A stretch of DNA of 64,000 nucleotides, taken from contig JBBTCH010000001.1 in NCBI GenBank assembly GCA_038043245.1, positions 62,001 to 126,000 on the forward strand. The letters run 5' to 3'. Below, piece after piece: positions 9,002 through 17,331 of the stretch. The DNA comes from JACPFV01 sp038043245 (GTDB lineage Bacteria > Pseudomonadota > Gammaproteobacteria > Nevskiales > Nevskiaceae). The position numbers and the translations under genes are program-made. Numbering within the stretch: position 1 is the stretch's first letter; the number at the start of each line of letters is the position of its first letter. Below the pieces are notes generated by a model. The model searched no databases, had not been told where the DNA came from, and saw only the letters and a list, made by a program, of their open reading frames with translations.

Positions 9002-9541
9002 GTGGCACGCGGATGGGGCAAGGAGTCGGATTTCTCATCCGAGGACGAAGACACACCGGCGTTGCCGCTGCGATCTTCTCCTTACATCACGCCCGAAGGC
9101 TACACGACGCTGAAGGCGGAGTACGACCAGCTGTGGCAGGTGCGTCGTCCTGAAGTCGTCCGCGCCCTGACCGCTGCCGCCGCCGAAGGCGACCGCAGCG
9201 AGAACGCCGAGTACATCTATCGCAAAAAAGAGCTGCGCGAGATCGACCGGCGCGTGCGCTATCTGCAGAAACGTCTGCCGGAACTCAAGGTCGTCGCCAG
9301 CAAGCCCGCGGATGACGCGCGCGTGTATTTCGGCGCAACCGTCAGCGTCTGCGATGAGGATGGCGTAGAGAAAACCTACCGCATCGTCGGCGCCGACGAG
9401 ACCGACGCCGCGCGTGGCTTGATCAGCGTGGACTCGCCGCTGGCGCGTGCGCTGCTGAAAAAATCCGAGGGAGAATCAGTGCTTGCGCGGCTTCCGGGCG
9501 GCGAGCGCGAGTTCGAGATCCGGCGCATCCGCTATCGCTGA
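9002..9541 (+). CDS. greB: Transcription elongation factor GreB
   Basis: 179 residues. An N-terminal coiled coil carries the family signature SSPYITPEGY, the stretch RPEVV...AAAEGDRSENAEYIYRKKELREIDRRVRYL, and the acidic tip region; a FKBP-like C-terminal domain (VYFGATVSV...YRIVG..E.D) follows. GreB binds the RNA polymerase secondary channel and stimulates cleavage of backtracked transcripts. The GTG at 9002 is the only start that includes the N-terminal residues in frame, with a GGAG/GAGG just upstream inside the hairpin repeat. The first ~27 residues are longer and more acidic than in typical GreB. Confidence 0.92.
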   Translation: MARGWGKESDFSSEDEDTPALPLRSSPYITPEGYTTLKAEYDQLWQVRRPEVVRALTAAAAEGDRSENAEYIYRKKELREIDRRVRYLQKRLPELKVVASKPADDARVYFGATVSVCDEDGVEKTYRIVGADETDAARGLISVDSPLARALLKKSEGESVLARLPGGEREFEIRRIRYR

Positions 9542-9674
9542 ACTGACAACGGATTCGGTTCTCGTCAGCACGCGCTCACGCGCGGCAGCTGCGCTTTCCC
9601 AATGGCAGAACGATGGCACCGGGTTAGTTTGCTGCTGCGTGCAGATGCACGTGTCCAAACTCAAAGGAACTTCC

Positions 9675-10064
9675 ATGTCCTCCAAGAAACCCATTACGAA
9701 ATTTATCGCCAGCGTCTGCCTCGGCCTCACTGCGTTACCGGTATTCGCCGATACCACCATCTCGATCCCGACGCTGCCCACGCTGCCGCTGCCGGCACTG
9801 CCGTTGCCTGCGTTGCCAGTCGTTGCGCTCGCCGGAGGCGCGGTGGTTGGCTTGCCCGCGCTGGCGCTGCCGGGCGTGCCTGGATTGCCCGGACTTCCGG
9901 GGCTGCCGGGTCTCCCGGGTCTGCCCGGGCTGCCGGGCTTGCCAGGGATTCCGACTGCCGTTGGCGTTGTTGGTGCCGGCGCCGTCGGTGGCCCGAGTCT
10001 GGTCAGCGGCACGGTGAAGATCATCGGCGTCACCGCGCCTGCGCTGCCGGGCTTGCCGCTCTAG
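9675..10064 (+). CDS. Small exported protein with collagen-like G-X-P repeats
   Basis: 129 residues. ATG at 9675 has AAAGGA upstream and begins a signal peptide (basic KK, hydrophobic core, FADTT cleavage region near 25). The mature part is almost all Leu/Pro/Val/Ala/Gly: LP-rich tracts (31-50), then nine consecutive G-X-P triplets (residues 67-93), then a Gly/Val-rich stretch and a short tail ending LPGLPL. The triplets use different synonymous codons, so the repeat looks conserved as protein rather than newly made by slippage. No family is recognised; it could be a surface or envelope structural protein. A strong terminator follows 15 bp downstream. The frame stays open upstream to 9483, but that part lacks a signal peptide. 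Confidence 0.65.
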   Translation: MSSKKPITKFIASVCLGLTALPVFADTTISIPTLPTLPLPALPLPALPVVALAGGAVVGLPALALPGVPGLPGLPGLPGLPGLPGLPGLPGIPTAVGVVGAGAVGGPSLVSGTVKIIGVTAPALPGLPL

Positions 10065-10079
10065 TGGTGATCCGCTGTC

Positions 10080-10109
10080 AAAAAAGCCCCGCAGTGCGGG
10101 GCTTTTTTT
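10080..10109. terminator. Bidirectional Rho-independent terminator
   Basis: Perfect hairpin gccccgc-agt-gcggggc flanked by A6 and T7, so it can end transcription from both sides. It closes the G-X-P protein gene (plus) and zapE (minus), whose TAA stop lies at 10108-10110. Confidence 0.9.
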
Positions 10110-11187
10110 ATGACAGATGCGGACGCGCGAGATATTCTGTTGATTGCATTTCCTGCAGACGCGAGCGCGTGCGCCGGAATTCGAAGCCCAGGCGTTTCCC
10201 GGCATAGAGCTTTTCCAGGGGTGCGTCAGCAGCGAGGATCAGCTTGACGCCGCGGTCGTAGAACTCGTCCACCAGGGTGATGAAGCGCCGCGCGGCGTCA
10301 TCGTCGTTGACGCCGAGGACCGGCACGCGCGACAGCAACACGCTGTGGTGCGTGCGCGCGATCTCGATGTAGTCCGCCGCCGAACGCGCGGTCGCGCACA
10401 AGGGGGCAAAGTCGAACCATGCCGCGCCTTCCGCCAGTTTGCGTGCGGCAATGGCACGACCCTCGATGCGGAGTTCGGTTTGCGTTGAAGGTGGCGGGGC
10501 GATCTGCGCGAACCAGCGCGCCAGATTGGTCTCGGCCGCGTCGTCGCAAGGGTGGTGATAGATCTCGGCAGCGGTGAGTGCGCGCAGACGGTAATCGACG
10601 TCACCGCCCACCTGCAGCACGGCACAGTTTTGCTTGAGACGCGCGATGGCGGGTAGAAAATTCTGCCGTTGCAGTCCGTCCTTGTAGAGCAGGTCGGGCG
10701 CAACGTTGGAGGTTGCGATCAGGACCACGCCTTCGGCGAACAGCGCGTCCGTCAGCCGGCCGAGGATCATGGCGTCGGCGATATCGGAGACGAAGAATTC
10801 GTCGAAGCACAGGACGCGGGTTTTCTCGGCAATCGACTTTGCTACCCACACCAGCGGGTCCTTGCGTCCGGACGCCTTTGCGCATTGCGCGTGGACCTCG
10901 AGCATGAAGCGGTGAAAATGGGTGCGCCGCTTGCGCGTGAACGGCAGTGATTCGTAGAACGCGTCCATCAGGTAAGTCTTGCCGCGGCCGACGCCGCCCC
11001 ACAGGTACAGCCCTTGCACTCGCGGCCAGCGCAGTTTGCCGAGCCGTTTTTTCGGTGGTTTGGCGACGAGCTCGTCGTGGACTTTTTGCAAAGCCTGTAC
11101 CGCCTGCGCCTGGGCGTCGTCGCTGACGAAGTCTGCGCGGCGCAAGTCCTGCGCATAACGTTGCTGTGGCGAGAGTGGCTGTTTCAT
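10108..11187 (-). CDS. zapE: Cell division AFG1-like ATPase ZapE
   Basis: 359 residues. P-loop GGVGRGKT at 64-71, Walker B VLCFDEF, and the AFG1 motifs FHRFM, TSNVAP and YYDRGVKL-like end region identify the AFG1/ZapE family, a cytoplasmic ATPase linked to FtsZ ring dynamics and cell division under stress in gammaproteobacteria. Length is normal. It overlaps the acyltransferase gene by 4 bp (ATGA), so the two form an operon read leftwards from ~11.9 kb and ended by the hairpin at 10080. Confidence 0.93.
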   Translation of the reverse strand: MKQPLSPQQRYAQDLRRADFVSDDAQAQAVQALQKVHDELVAKPPKKRLGKLRWPRVQGLYLWGGVGRGKTYLMDAFYESLPFTRKRRTHFHRFMLEVHAQCAKASGRKDPLVWVAKSIAEKTRVLCFDEFFVSDIADAMILGRLTDALFAEGVVLIATSNVAPDLLYKDGLQRQNFLPAIARLKQNCAVLQVGGDVDYRLRALTAAEIYHHPCDDAAETNLARWFAQIAPPPSTQTELRIEGRAIAARKLAEGAAWFDFAPLCATARSAADYIEIARTHHSVLLSRVPVLGVNDDDAARRFITLVDEFYDRGVKLILAADAPLEKLYAGKRLGFEFRRTRSRLQEMQSTEYLARPHLS

Positions 11188-11894
11188 TTGACCGTGTCGG
11201 GCTCACCGCAGTGCTTCAGCACGGTCGCGCGCGCGCGTTGCATCGTCGTGAGCGAGTCGGTGTGCGCCGCGATCGGTTCGAAAATCTCGATCTCGATGCG
11301 ACTGTGGCGCGGCCAGTGGACATCGCCGCCGAGAAACCGCCGCGTGCCGCGGATCACCGCCGGCACCACCGGCACGCCGGTCTTTGCCGCCATCAGGAAC
11401 GCGCCTTTGCGGAACGGCAGCAGGCCCGGCGGGCCTTTGAAGGTGCCTTCGGCGAACACGGTCAGCGACTCGCCATTCTGCAAGCGACGAATCAGCTCGC
11501 GCGTCTGTCGCGCGCCTTCGTGGGCGGAGACGCGGTTGACGAAGCTCACGCCCATGCGTCGGATCACCAGCCCGACATAGGGCCAGCGCGCGGCGCCATC
11601 CTGCACGACGAAGGTGAAGCGCGAGGGCAGGGCGGCGGTCAGCACCAGTCCGTCGATGTAACTGGCGTGATTGGAGACGACGATGCAGGCGCCCGCGGGC
11701 AGCCGCTCAAGCCCGCGCACATGCAGCGGTGCGAAGCACGCAGCCATGGTGATTTTTACGGCGGCGCGGCCGATGGCGCGGCGGATGGCGAGTGTGGGGC
11801 CCAGGATGATCAGCGGACAGAAGACGATGAAGATCAGCACGGCCCAGACGATCAAGGCGTAGGTTCCGTAGATCCACTCGGCGAGGCGGCGCAT
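11184..11894 (-). CDS. PlsC-like lysophospholipid acyltransferase
   Basis: 236 residues from the ATG at 11894 (a GTG two codons upstream, at 11900, is also possible). An N-terminal hydrophobic segment (YALIVWAVLIFIVFCPLIIL) anchors it to the membrane. The acyltransferase motif I NHASYID, motif III FAEGTF and VPAVIRG are all present. Members move an acyl group from acyl-ACP or acyl-CoA to a lysophospholipid (1-acylglycerol-3-phosphate acyltransferase type). The ATGA overlap with zapE suggests translational coupling. The exact substrate cannot be told from sequence. Confidence 0.85.
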   Translation of the reverse strand: MRRLAEWIYGTYALIVWAVLIFIVFCPLIILGPTLAIRRAIGRAAVKITMAACFAPLHVRGLERLPAGACIVVSNHASYIDGLVLTAALPSRFTFVVQDGAARWPYVGLVIRRMGVSFVNRVSAHEGARQTRELIRRLQNGESLTVFAEGTFKGPPGLLPFRKGAFLMAAKTGVPVVPAVIRGTRRFLGGDVHWPRHSRIEIEIFEPIAAHTDSLTTMQRARATVLKHCGEPDTVK

Positions 11895-11903
11895 TAGCAC
11901 GCT

Positions 11904-11909
11904 TATTAT
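11904..11909 (+). promoter_or_regulatory. Candidate -10 element giving a leaderless xerD mRNA
   Basis: TATTAT ends 6 nt before the GTG at 11916, so transcription would start at or next to the start codon. No Shine-Dalgarno lies before the GTG. No convincing -35 is seen. Inference from spacing. Confidence 0.4.
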
Positions 11910-11915
11910 AGGTTT

Positions 11916-12836
11916 GTGACCATACCCGCCCTCAATCCCGCAGACGCCGCCAGCCTTGAACAGTTTCTTGACAATTTATGGGCTGAGCGCGGCGCGTCGA
12001 AGAACACGCTGGCGGCCTATCGTTCCGATCTGAAACTGCTGGCGCGGTTTCTACAGTCGCGCGGCGCAAGGCTGGTCTCCGCGAGCGATGCGGATCTCAA
12101 GGACTATCTCGCCAGCCGCAGCCGCACCGGCAGGAATTTTGCGGCGCGTTCGCAGGCGCGATGGTTGTCGGCACTGCGGCGCTATTACCGGTTTCTGGTG
12201 CGCGAGCACCAGCGACCGGACGACCCGACGGCGCTGATCACGCCGCCCAAGCAGGGGCGCAGCTTGCCCAAGGTGCTGGCCTCGTCCGATGTTGAAAAAT
12301 TACTGACGGCGCCGAACGTCGAGACCGACCTCGGCCTGCGCGACCGCGCCATGCTGGAGCTGATCTACGCCTCCGGTCTGCGCGTGTCGGAGCTGGTCGG
12401 GCTGGCGCGCCCGCAGGTCAACCTCGCGCGCGGCGTCGTGCAGGTCGTCGGCAAGGGCGGGCGCGAGCGGCTGGTGCCGGTGGGCGAAGAGGCCACGCAC
12501 TGGCTCAAGCGCTACCTCGACGACGCGCGGCCGCGACTGGTGCGGCGCAAGGCCAATGACGCGCTATTCGTCAGCACGCGTGGCGGCGGCATGACGCGCC
12601 ATAACTTCTGGCACCTGATCAAGGGTCACGCACGGCGTTGCGGGCTCGATCCCGCAAAATTGTCGCCGCATACCCTGCGTCATGCCTTTGCCACGCACCT
12701 GCTGGAACACGGCGCCGACCTGCGCGCAGTGCAGATGTTGCTGGGGCATAGCGACCTGTCGACGACGCAGATCTACACCCATGTGGCGCGGACCCGGTTG
12801 AAGACCCTGCATGCGAAACATCACCCCAGGGCTTGA
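11916..12836 (+). CDS. xerD: Site-specific tyrosine recombinase XerD
   Basis: 306 residues, normal for XerD. An N-terminal core-binding SAM-like domain (1-105) precedes a catalytic domain with the full tyrosine recombinase set: R156 (GLRVSEL), K180 (GKGGRER), H252 and R255 (HTLRH), H278 (LLGHSD) and nucleophile Y287 (QIYTHV). With XerC it resolves chromosome dimers at dif. Its position upstream of dsbC is the classic xerD-dsbC pairing, although here the two are separated by a ~430 bp structured non-coding region. The GTG start has no Shine-Dalgarno. Confidence 0.95.
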   Translation: MTIPALNPADAASLEQFLDNLWAERGASKNTLAAYRSDLKLLARFLQSRGARLVSASDADLKDYLASRSRTGRNFAARSQARWLSALRRYYRFLVREHQRPDDPTALITPPKQGRSLPKVLASSDVEKLLTAPNVETDLGLRDRAMLELIYASGLRVSELVGLARPQVNLARGVVQVVGKGGRERLVPVGEEATHWLKRYLDDARPRLVRRKANDALFVSTRGGGMTRHNFWHLIKGHARRCGLDPAKLSPHTLRHAFATHLLEHGADLRAVQMLLGHSDLSTTQIYTHVARTRLKTLHAKHHPRA

Positions 12837-13267
12837 GAAAGCGCGCGTCGTTGATGGGCATTGCAGGTTTTTCGGGTCGCGCCATGGAAATGGAGGGCGC
12901 GGAAGCGTATCGATGGGTTTCAGTAGCGAGCATTTCCGCCGTTGAACGTATTGCACATGTCTTTGTCATACTTCGCGCCATTCCCATGAGACAAGGGCCT
13001 TGTTAACAGCCATCCGGCAGATTGCGTTGCTGCCCGCAAATGCGCCAGGCAAGGCGCGAGGAGGAAGAATAGTGTTATCTATTGTGACGACGAGCAACGC
13101 TGAATGGCGCATTTACGGACGCAACCCGAAGGGACGGGGCTGGGGCAGCGCCATACGGCGTCACTCGCCCCTAATTTGCAATCAGCAAGTGTCGGGGCTC
13201 GTTCCTGGTCTGGCGCTGCCGCAGCCTCCGTCGCAACTGTCGTATGACTATTAACAAGGCCCTGAAT
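12837..13267. other. Intergenic region xerD-dsbC without a supported gene
   Basis: About 430 bp. The only open frame of note (13000-13254) follows the repeat structure described next and has no coding signature, so no gene is called. The part 12837-13025 shows no clear hairpin or motif. Confidence 0.6.
13026..13224. repeat. Structured two-stem intergenic element, possible dispersed repeat or RNA
   Basis: Two long imperfect hairpins lie side by side. Hairpin 1 pairs 13033-13047 (cccgcaaatgcgcca) with 13105-13119 (2 mismatches), extendable outward to about 13026 and 13125. Hairpin 2 pairs 13140-13156 with 13208-13224 (2 mismatches in 17, including a perfect 10 bp ggcagcgcca/tggcgctgcc) and has inner stems 13167-13171/13194-13198 and 13176-13179/13185-13188. 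From memory, similar blocks occur as dispersed repeats in gammaproteobacterial genomes; copy number in this genome is unknown. Confidence 0.5.
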
Positions 13268-13999
13268 ATGCGTTTTGCCACCTGCCTGACTGTGCTGCTT
13301 GCCTGCGCTTCGTGCGCGTCCGCCGAGTCACCCGACGCCGATGCGGTACGCAAGAAGATCGCCGAGAAGATCCCCGGCATCGAGCTGACCGACGTCCGCG
13401 AGGCGGCCATTGCCGGTTATTACGAGGTCAAGAAGGGCAGCGCGTATGGCTACGTCACCCGCGATGGCAAATACCTGTTCGAAGGCGACCTGGTCAATCT
13501 GGAGACCGGCGAGCCGGTCACCGAGAACCAGCGGCGCGGTGAGCGTCTGAAGGTATTGAAACGCTTCGGGCCGGATGAAGTCGTCGAGTTTGCGCCGAAG
13601 AAAACCGACTACACGGTGACGGTGTTCACCGACATTGATTGCGGCTATTGCCGCAAGCTGCATCAGGAGATGCGCGATTACAACGCACAGGGTATCGCCA
13701 TCCGCTACATGTTTTTCCCGCGCAGCGGCCCGCGGACCGATTCGTTTTTCAAGGCCGAAGCCGTGATGTGTGCGGCGGACCGCAAACAGGCATTGACCAA
13801 AGCCAAGATGGGCATTGATCTGGGCGCCGGCAAACACTGCAAGAATCCGGTGCAGAAGCAATATGCCGCCGCTGAAGAATTAGGGGTCAATGCGACGCCC
13901 CTGATGGTGTTGCCCAACGGCGATCTGGTGCGTGGTTATGTGCCGGCGACTGCGCTGGCGGTGAAGCTGGCCACCGGCGAGTTCGGTCAGGTGAACTAG
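13268..13999 (+). CDS. dsbC: Periplasmic thiol:disulfide interchange protein DsbC
   Basis: 243 residues from the ATG at 13268, which starts a normal signal peptide (MRFATCLTVLLACASCASA) and has AAGG about 9 nt upstream; an ATG at 13244 would add eight residues. An N-terminal DsbC/DsbG dimerisation domain (~20-90) is followed by a thioredoxin fold with active site CGYC (125-128), a second Cys pair (C..., CK) and the cis-Pro in NATPLMVL. DsbC corrects wrong disulfide bonds in the periplasm and is kept reduced by DsbD. Its stop codon overlaps that of the convergent nuclease gene (ctag, 13996-13999). Confidence 0.93.
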   Translation: MRFATCLTVLLACASCASAESPDADAVRKKIAEKIPGIELTDVREAAIAGYYEVKKGSAYGYVTRDGKYLFEGDLVNLETGEPVTENQRRGERLKVLKRFGPDEVVEFAPKKTDYTVTVFTDIDCGYCRKLHQEMRDYNAQGIAIRYMFFPRSGPRTDSFFKAEAVMCAADRKQALTKAKMGIDLGAGKHCKNPVQKQYAAAEELGVNATPLMVLPNGDLVRGYVPATALAVKLATGEFGQVN

Positions 14000-16900
14000 G
14001 CCGTTATCTCAAGCCACTCGCGGGTTGCGGTGAGGATCAGTCCACCACGCACGTCGCGGCCGGGCCACACCGCTCGCGCTGCGTGTAGATAGTCTTCGAT
14101 CTGCGGGCGATAGCGTTCGCGCAACAAGGCCGCATCGGGATCGGGGGTGGTCTTGTAATCCACCACCCAGAGGGTGGTGCCGTCATCGACGATGCGGTCA
14201 GCGATGCCGCCTTCGCCGGCAGCATCCAGCAAGGGCACTTCGTTCCAGGCGCGCACGCCGGCCTTGAAAAAAGGCAGCAGCGCTTTGGCGTCCAGGACTT
14301 TGCCCGCTTCGTCGCGCCATAGACGGTAATCGTTGGCCGCAACGCGGCAGCCCAGGTGTTGCTCAAGTCCGGCAAGCAATGGGCCGTCGTCCATGACGTG
14401 GGTTGCCAGTTTCTGCAAAAGAAAGTGGATGGCATCACCGCGCGCGGCGGCCTCCGGATCGAATGCAGGGCGTGATTCGCCGCTCGGCGGCGCCGCGCGC
14501 TTGATGAGCGGCAGAGGTTTTTGCAAGCGCGGGTCCACGACAGGCCGCTTGCGCGCGGGCGTGGCGGTGCTGGCCTCCGGTGTGCCGAGGGCATGCACCT
14601 GCGTTTCATTCTCGCTTTTGCTCTTGAGCGCGCTCATCGCCTGCAAAGCCCAGGCGTGCCAGGTGTTGCCCGGCGGCTCCGGCATCCTGCCTCTCGCCGC
14701 ATTTTCGCCATCCATCGTGGTCGCGCTCGTTTTTTCTCTGCCACTGACAAAACCGCTGATATGCAAAAACTGACGCGCGCGCGTGCACGCCACGTAGAGC
14801 AGGTTCAGGTTTTCACGCTCATCGCGGCTTTTCTGCTGTTCAAGCAGGGCGGCGCTGAGGGTGTCGTGCTCCGATTTTCTGCCCAGCGCGATGAAGCTGC
14901 GCGGACAGGGGGCTTCGGCGGGCCATTCCACCAGCCAGGGCGCGGGCTTGCTGCGATCCACCGCGCTGCCGGCATTGACGATGAAGACCGCGGGCGATTC
15001 CAGTCCCTTGGCGGCGTGAATGGTGAGGATGCGCACCTGGCCTCTGGCGCCAGCGGAGGGCGCTTCGTCGGGCGCGTCCTTGCTGGCGGTGAGCTGCTCG
15101 TCAAGATGCTCAAGGAACCCGGTCAGAGAAGGGTAGCGGCCGCTGTCTGCGGCCAGCGCCAGTTGCTGGAACGCACCGAGATTCGCACGCACGCGTGCCG
15201 CGGCCGCGGGGGGCAGCGCCGATTCGTAACGGCGTGCGGCATCGGATTCGACGATGACCCGATCCAGCAGGTCGTGTACCGGCAATCTCGGTGAAAGGTC
15301 GCGCCAGTGCGATAGCAACTGCACGGGCCGCTGCAACGGCAGTTCGGTCTCGGCCCGTTGCTGCAAGGCCGTGAGCCAATGGCCTGCGTCCGAGCGGGCC
15401 AGTTGAATCAATGTGTCGTCGCTGAGCGAGAGCAGCGGCGAGCGCAGCACCTGCGCCAGCTCCAGGTTGCAATGGGGTGCCGCGAGCCAGCGCAATAGCG
15501 CGGTGAGGTCACGGGCCTCGGAGGTTTCCAGCAGCGTGCCTCGCGCGGCGCCGCTGAACGGGATCTTCGCCCGCGACAGCGCCTGTTCCAGATCAGGCAG
15601 GTGTTCGCGTTGACGCGCCAGCACCATCACGTCGCCAAAACCGATGCGGTGCGAGCCGTGCGGGTCGTGCACTGCGACGCCCGACGCGACCAGCGTGGTG
15701 ATGCGTGCAGCGACCTGCTGTGCCTCGTGCTGGGCGCGGTTCTCTTCGCGAGATTGCCGTTTTTGTGTCAGCGGGTCGCGCAGGCCGGCGTCCGCGTCCG
15801 GCGCTTCATCGCGCTCGATCAGCGGCGCAACCTCGACGCGCCCCCAATCCTGCTCGCGGGTGGTGCTGTGGGGTTTGAAGCCAATGGTGTCGCCGCGGGT
15901 GTCGGCGAACAGGGCGTTGACGAAGTCCACGACCGCGGGGGCCGAACGCCGGGTCCGGGTTTGCGTCTGCGGGGGTCCGGCACCCAGCGATTTCTGCAGC
16001 CAATTCGCCGCGACCTCAAACAGTTCCGGCTGCGCACGCCGGAAGCCGTAGATGCTCTGCTTGGCATCTCCGACGATGAAGGCGCTGCGCCCGCGGCCGG
16101 AGTCCCCCGCCGCCATTTCCTGCAGCAGCGGCAGCAGCAAACGCCATTGCGTGGGATTGGTGTCCTGAAACTCATCGAGCAGGAGATGGTCGATGCTCTG
16201 ATCCAGTTTGTAGCGCACCCATTCAGCGCCTTCTTCGCGCTGCAACAGCCGGTAAGCCCGCCACTCGATCTCGGCAAACGTCAGCGCGTTTTCACGGGCG
16301 AGCTCGCGGTCGAACTCCGCCAGCGCCGATGTGCCCAGCGCATAAGCCGCCTGGTTGCGCTTCAGCGATTCGAGCGCGCGTGCCCTGCGCTGCGTCTGCT
16401 CGACGGCGTCCATCACCGGACGGTAGTTGCCCATCAGGCTGTCGCGTTGCGCTTCGTTGTATTTGGACTTTGGCGGGTTGAAGGCGAACGGAGCGCCGTC
16501 CAGTCGCAGCAGCGCCACGCGCAGTTTTTCATAGAGGTTGGTGTCCAGCGCGTCGACCGCCGCTCCGACATTTTCCGGTGTGACCGAGCCCACTTTGCCG
16601 CCTTGTTTCAACATTCCGGCGAGTTCCTTCAGATGACAGCGGAAAGCCGGGCTTTGCAAGGGTTCTGTCGGGTCGCTGTCTCCGCGGACATTCAGCGTGT
16701 CCTGCAGCTCAGCCAGCAGACGAGTCTGCGCATCCTCGCCGAGCGCGCGCCAGTCACTGCGGCGTTGCAGGAATCCCGTGACCAGCGTGCGCAGCCGATA
16801 CTCGCCATACCCGAGTTCCGCAAGCGTCGTGAACGCCCGTGCCGCTGTTGATTGCGGCTGGCGCAGGATTCGCGTCTGCAACTGGCGCCAGGCCTGTGCG

Positions 16901-17331
16901 TAAAGTGCAGCTTCCTGCTCGACCAGCTTGAAGCCGGGGGTGACCTCCGCTTCAAAGGCGAAGCGGCTGATCAGGTCCTGGCAGAACGCATGCAGTGTCG
17001 TCGTGCGCAGCGGGTAGGCGCTGAACAATTGCTGGCGATACAAATCACGTGCGCGTAAGCGCACATCGTCCGTCAGCGGAGCTTCAATGTCCTTCAGAAG
17101 CTGATCGAGGCCTGCGTCATCCGCTTCGGCCAGTGCTCTCAAGCGTTGATTGACCCTGACGCGCATTTCCGCAGCGGCCTTGCGCGTAAACGTCAGCGCC
17201 AAAATGCCGCTCGGATTTGCACCGGCCAGCAGCAGGCGGACGATGCGCGCAGTCAGCAGCCAGGTCTTGCCGGTGCCGGCGGAGGCGGCGACGCTGGTGC
17301 TGATGGACGGGTCGAGCGCGGAATCAGACAT
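13996..17331 (-). CDS. addA: UvrD-like helicase/exonuclease, AddA-type
   Basis: 1111 residues. Superfamily 1A helicase: Walker A SAGTGKT (17-23), motif Ia ALTFTRKAAAEM, motif II LLLDEFQDT, GDAKQSIYGFR (motif III), and C-terminal helicase motifs LTIHAAKGLE and LLYVACTRA. A PD-(D/E)XK nuclease domain is fused at the end (IADRIVDD...VVDYKT). This is the architecture of AddA (and RecB), the helicase-nuclease that resects double-strand breaks for RecA. Since the partner encoded next is AddB-like and no recC/recD is seen, AddA is preferred. The two genes overlap by 8 bp (17324-17331). Confidence 0.85.
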   Translation of the reverse strand: MSDSALDPSISTSVAASAGTGKTWLLTARIVRLLLAGANPSGILALTFTRKAAAEMRVRVNQRLRALAEADDAGLDQLLKDIEAPLTDDVRLRARDLYRQQLFSAYPLRTTTLHAFCQDLISRFAFEAEVTPGFKLVEQEAALYAQAWRQLQTRILRQPQSTAARAFTTLAELGYGEYRLRTLVTGFLQRRSDWRALGEDAQTRLLAELQDTLNVRGDSDPTEPLQSPAFRCHLKELAGMLKQGGKVGSVTPENVGAAVDALDTNLYEKLRVALLRLDGAPFAFNPPKSKYNEAQRDSLMGNYRPVMDAVEQTQRRARALESLKRNQAAYALGTSALAEFDRELARENALTFAEIEWRAYRLLQREEGAEWVRYKLDQSIDHLLLDEFQDTNPTQWRLLLPLLQEMAAGDSGRGRSAFIVGDAKQSIYGFRRAQPELFEVAANWLQKSLGAGPPQTQTRTRRSAPAVVDFVNALFADTRGDTIGFKPHSTTREQDWGRVEVAPLIERDEAPDADAGLRDPLTQKRQSREENRAQHEAQQVAARITTLVASGVAVHDPHGSHRIGFGDVMVLARQREHLPDLEQALSRAKIPFSGAARGTLLETSEARDLTALLRWLAAPHCNLELAQVLRSPLLSLSDDTLIQLARSDAGHWLTALQQRAETELPLQRPVQLLSHWRDLSPRLPVHDLLDRVIVESDAARRYESALPPAAAARVRANLGAFQQLALAADSGRYPSLTGFLEHLDEQLTASKDAPDEAPSAGARGQVRILTIHAAKGLESPAVFIVNAGSAVDRSKPAPWLVEWPAEAPCPRSFIALGRKSEHDTLSAALLEQQKSRDERENLNLLYVACTRARQFLHISGFVSGREKTSATTMDGENAARGRMPEPPGNTWHAWALQAMSALKSKSENETQVHALGTPEASTATPARKRPVVDPRLQKPLPLIKRAAPPSGESRPAFDPEAAARGDAIHFLLQKLATHVMDDGPLLAGLEQHLGCRVAANDYRLWRDEAGKVLDAKALLPFFKAGVRAWNEVPLLDAAGEGGIADRIVDDGTTLWVVDYKTTPDPDAALLRERYRPQIEDYLHAARAVWPGRDVRGGLILTATREWLEITA

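Noticed and set aside
9856..9954. Possible CRISPR or short tandem DNA repeat within the G-X-P gene
   Set aside because: Units are only 9 nt and differ at synonymous positions; no spacers and no cas genes.
9476..10033. Minus-strand frame with GKPGSPGRP-type collagen repeats opposite the G-X-P protein
   Set aside because: Its collagen look is the reverse complement of the GXP codons. The plus strand has the Shine-Dalgarno, signal peptide and terminator, so the plus gene was kept; this could still be tested by strand-specific RNA-seq.
13000..13254. 84-codon open frame between xerD and dsbC
   Set aside because: It runs through both hairpins of the structured element, has no good start site and shows no family.
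15601..16851. 416-codon plus-strand open frame inside the AddA-like gene
   Set aside because: The AddA-like frame has helicase and nuclease motifs; the plus frame has none.
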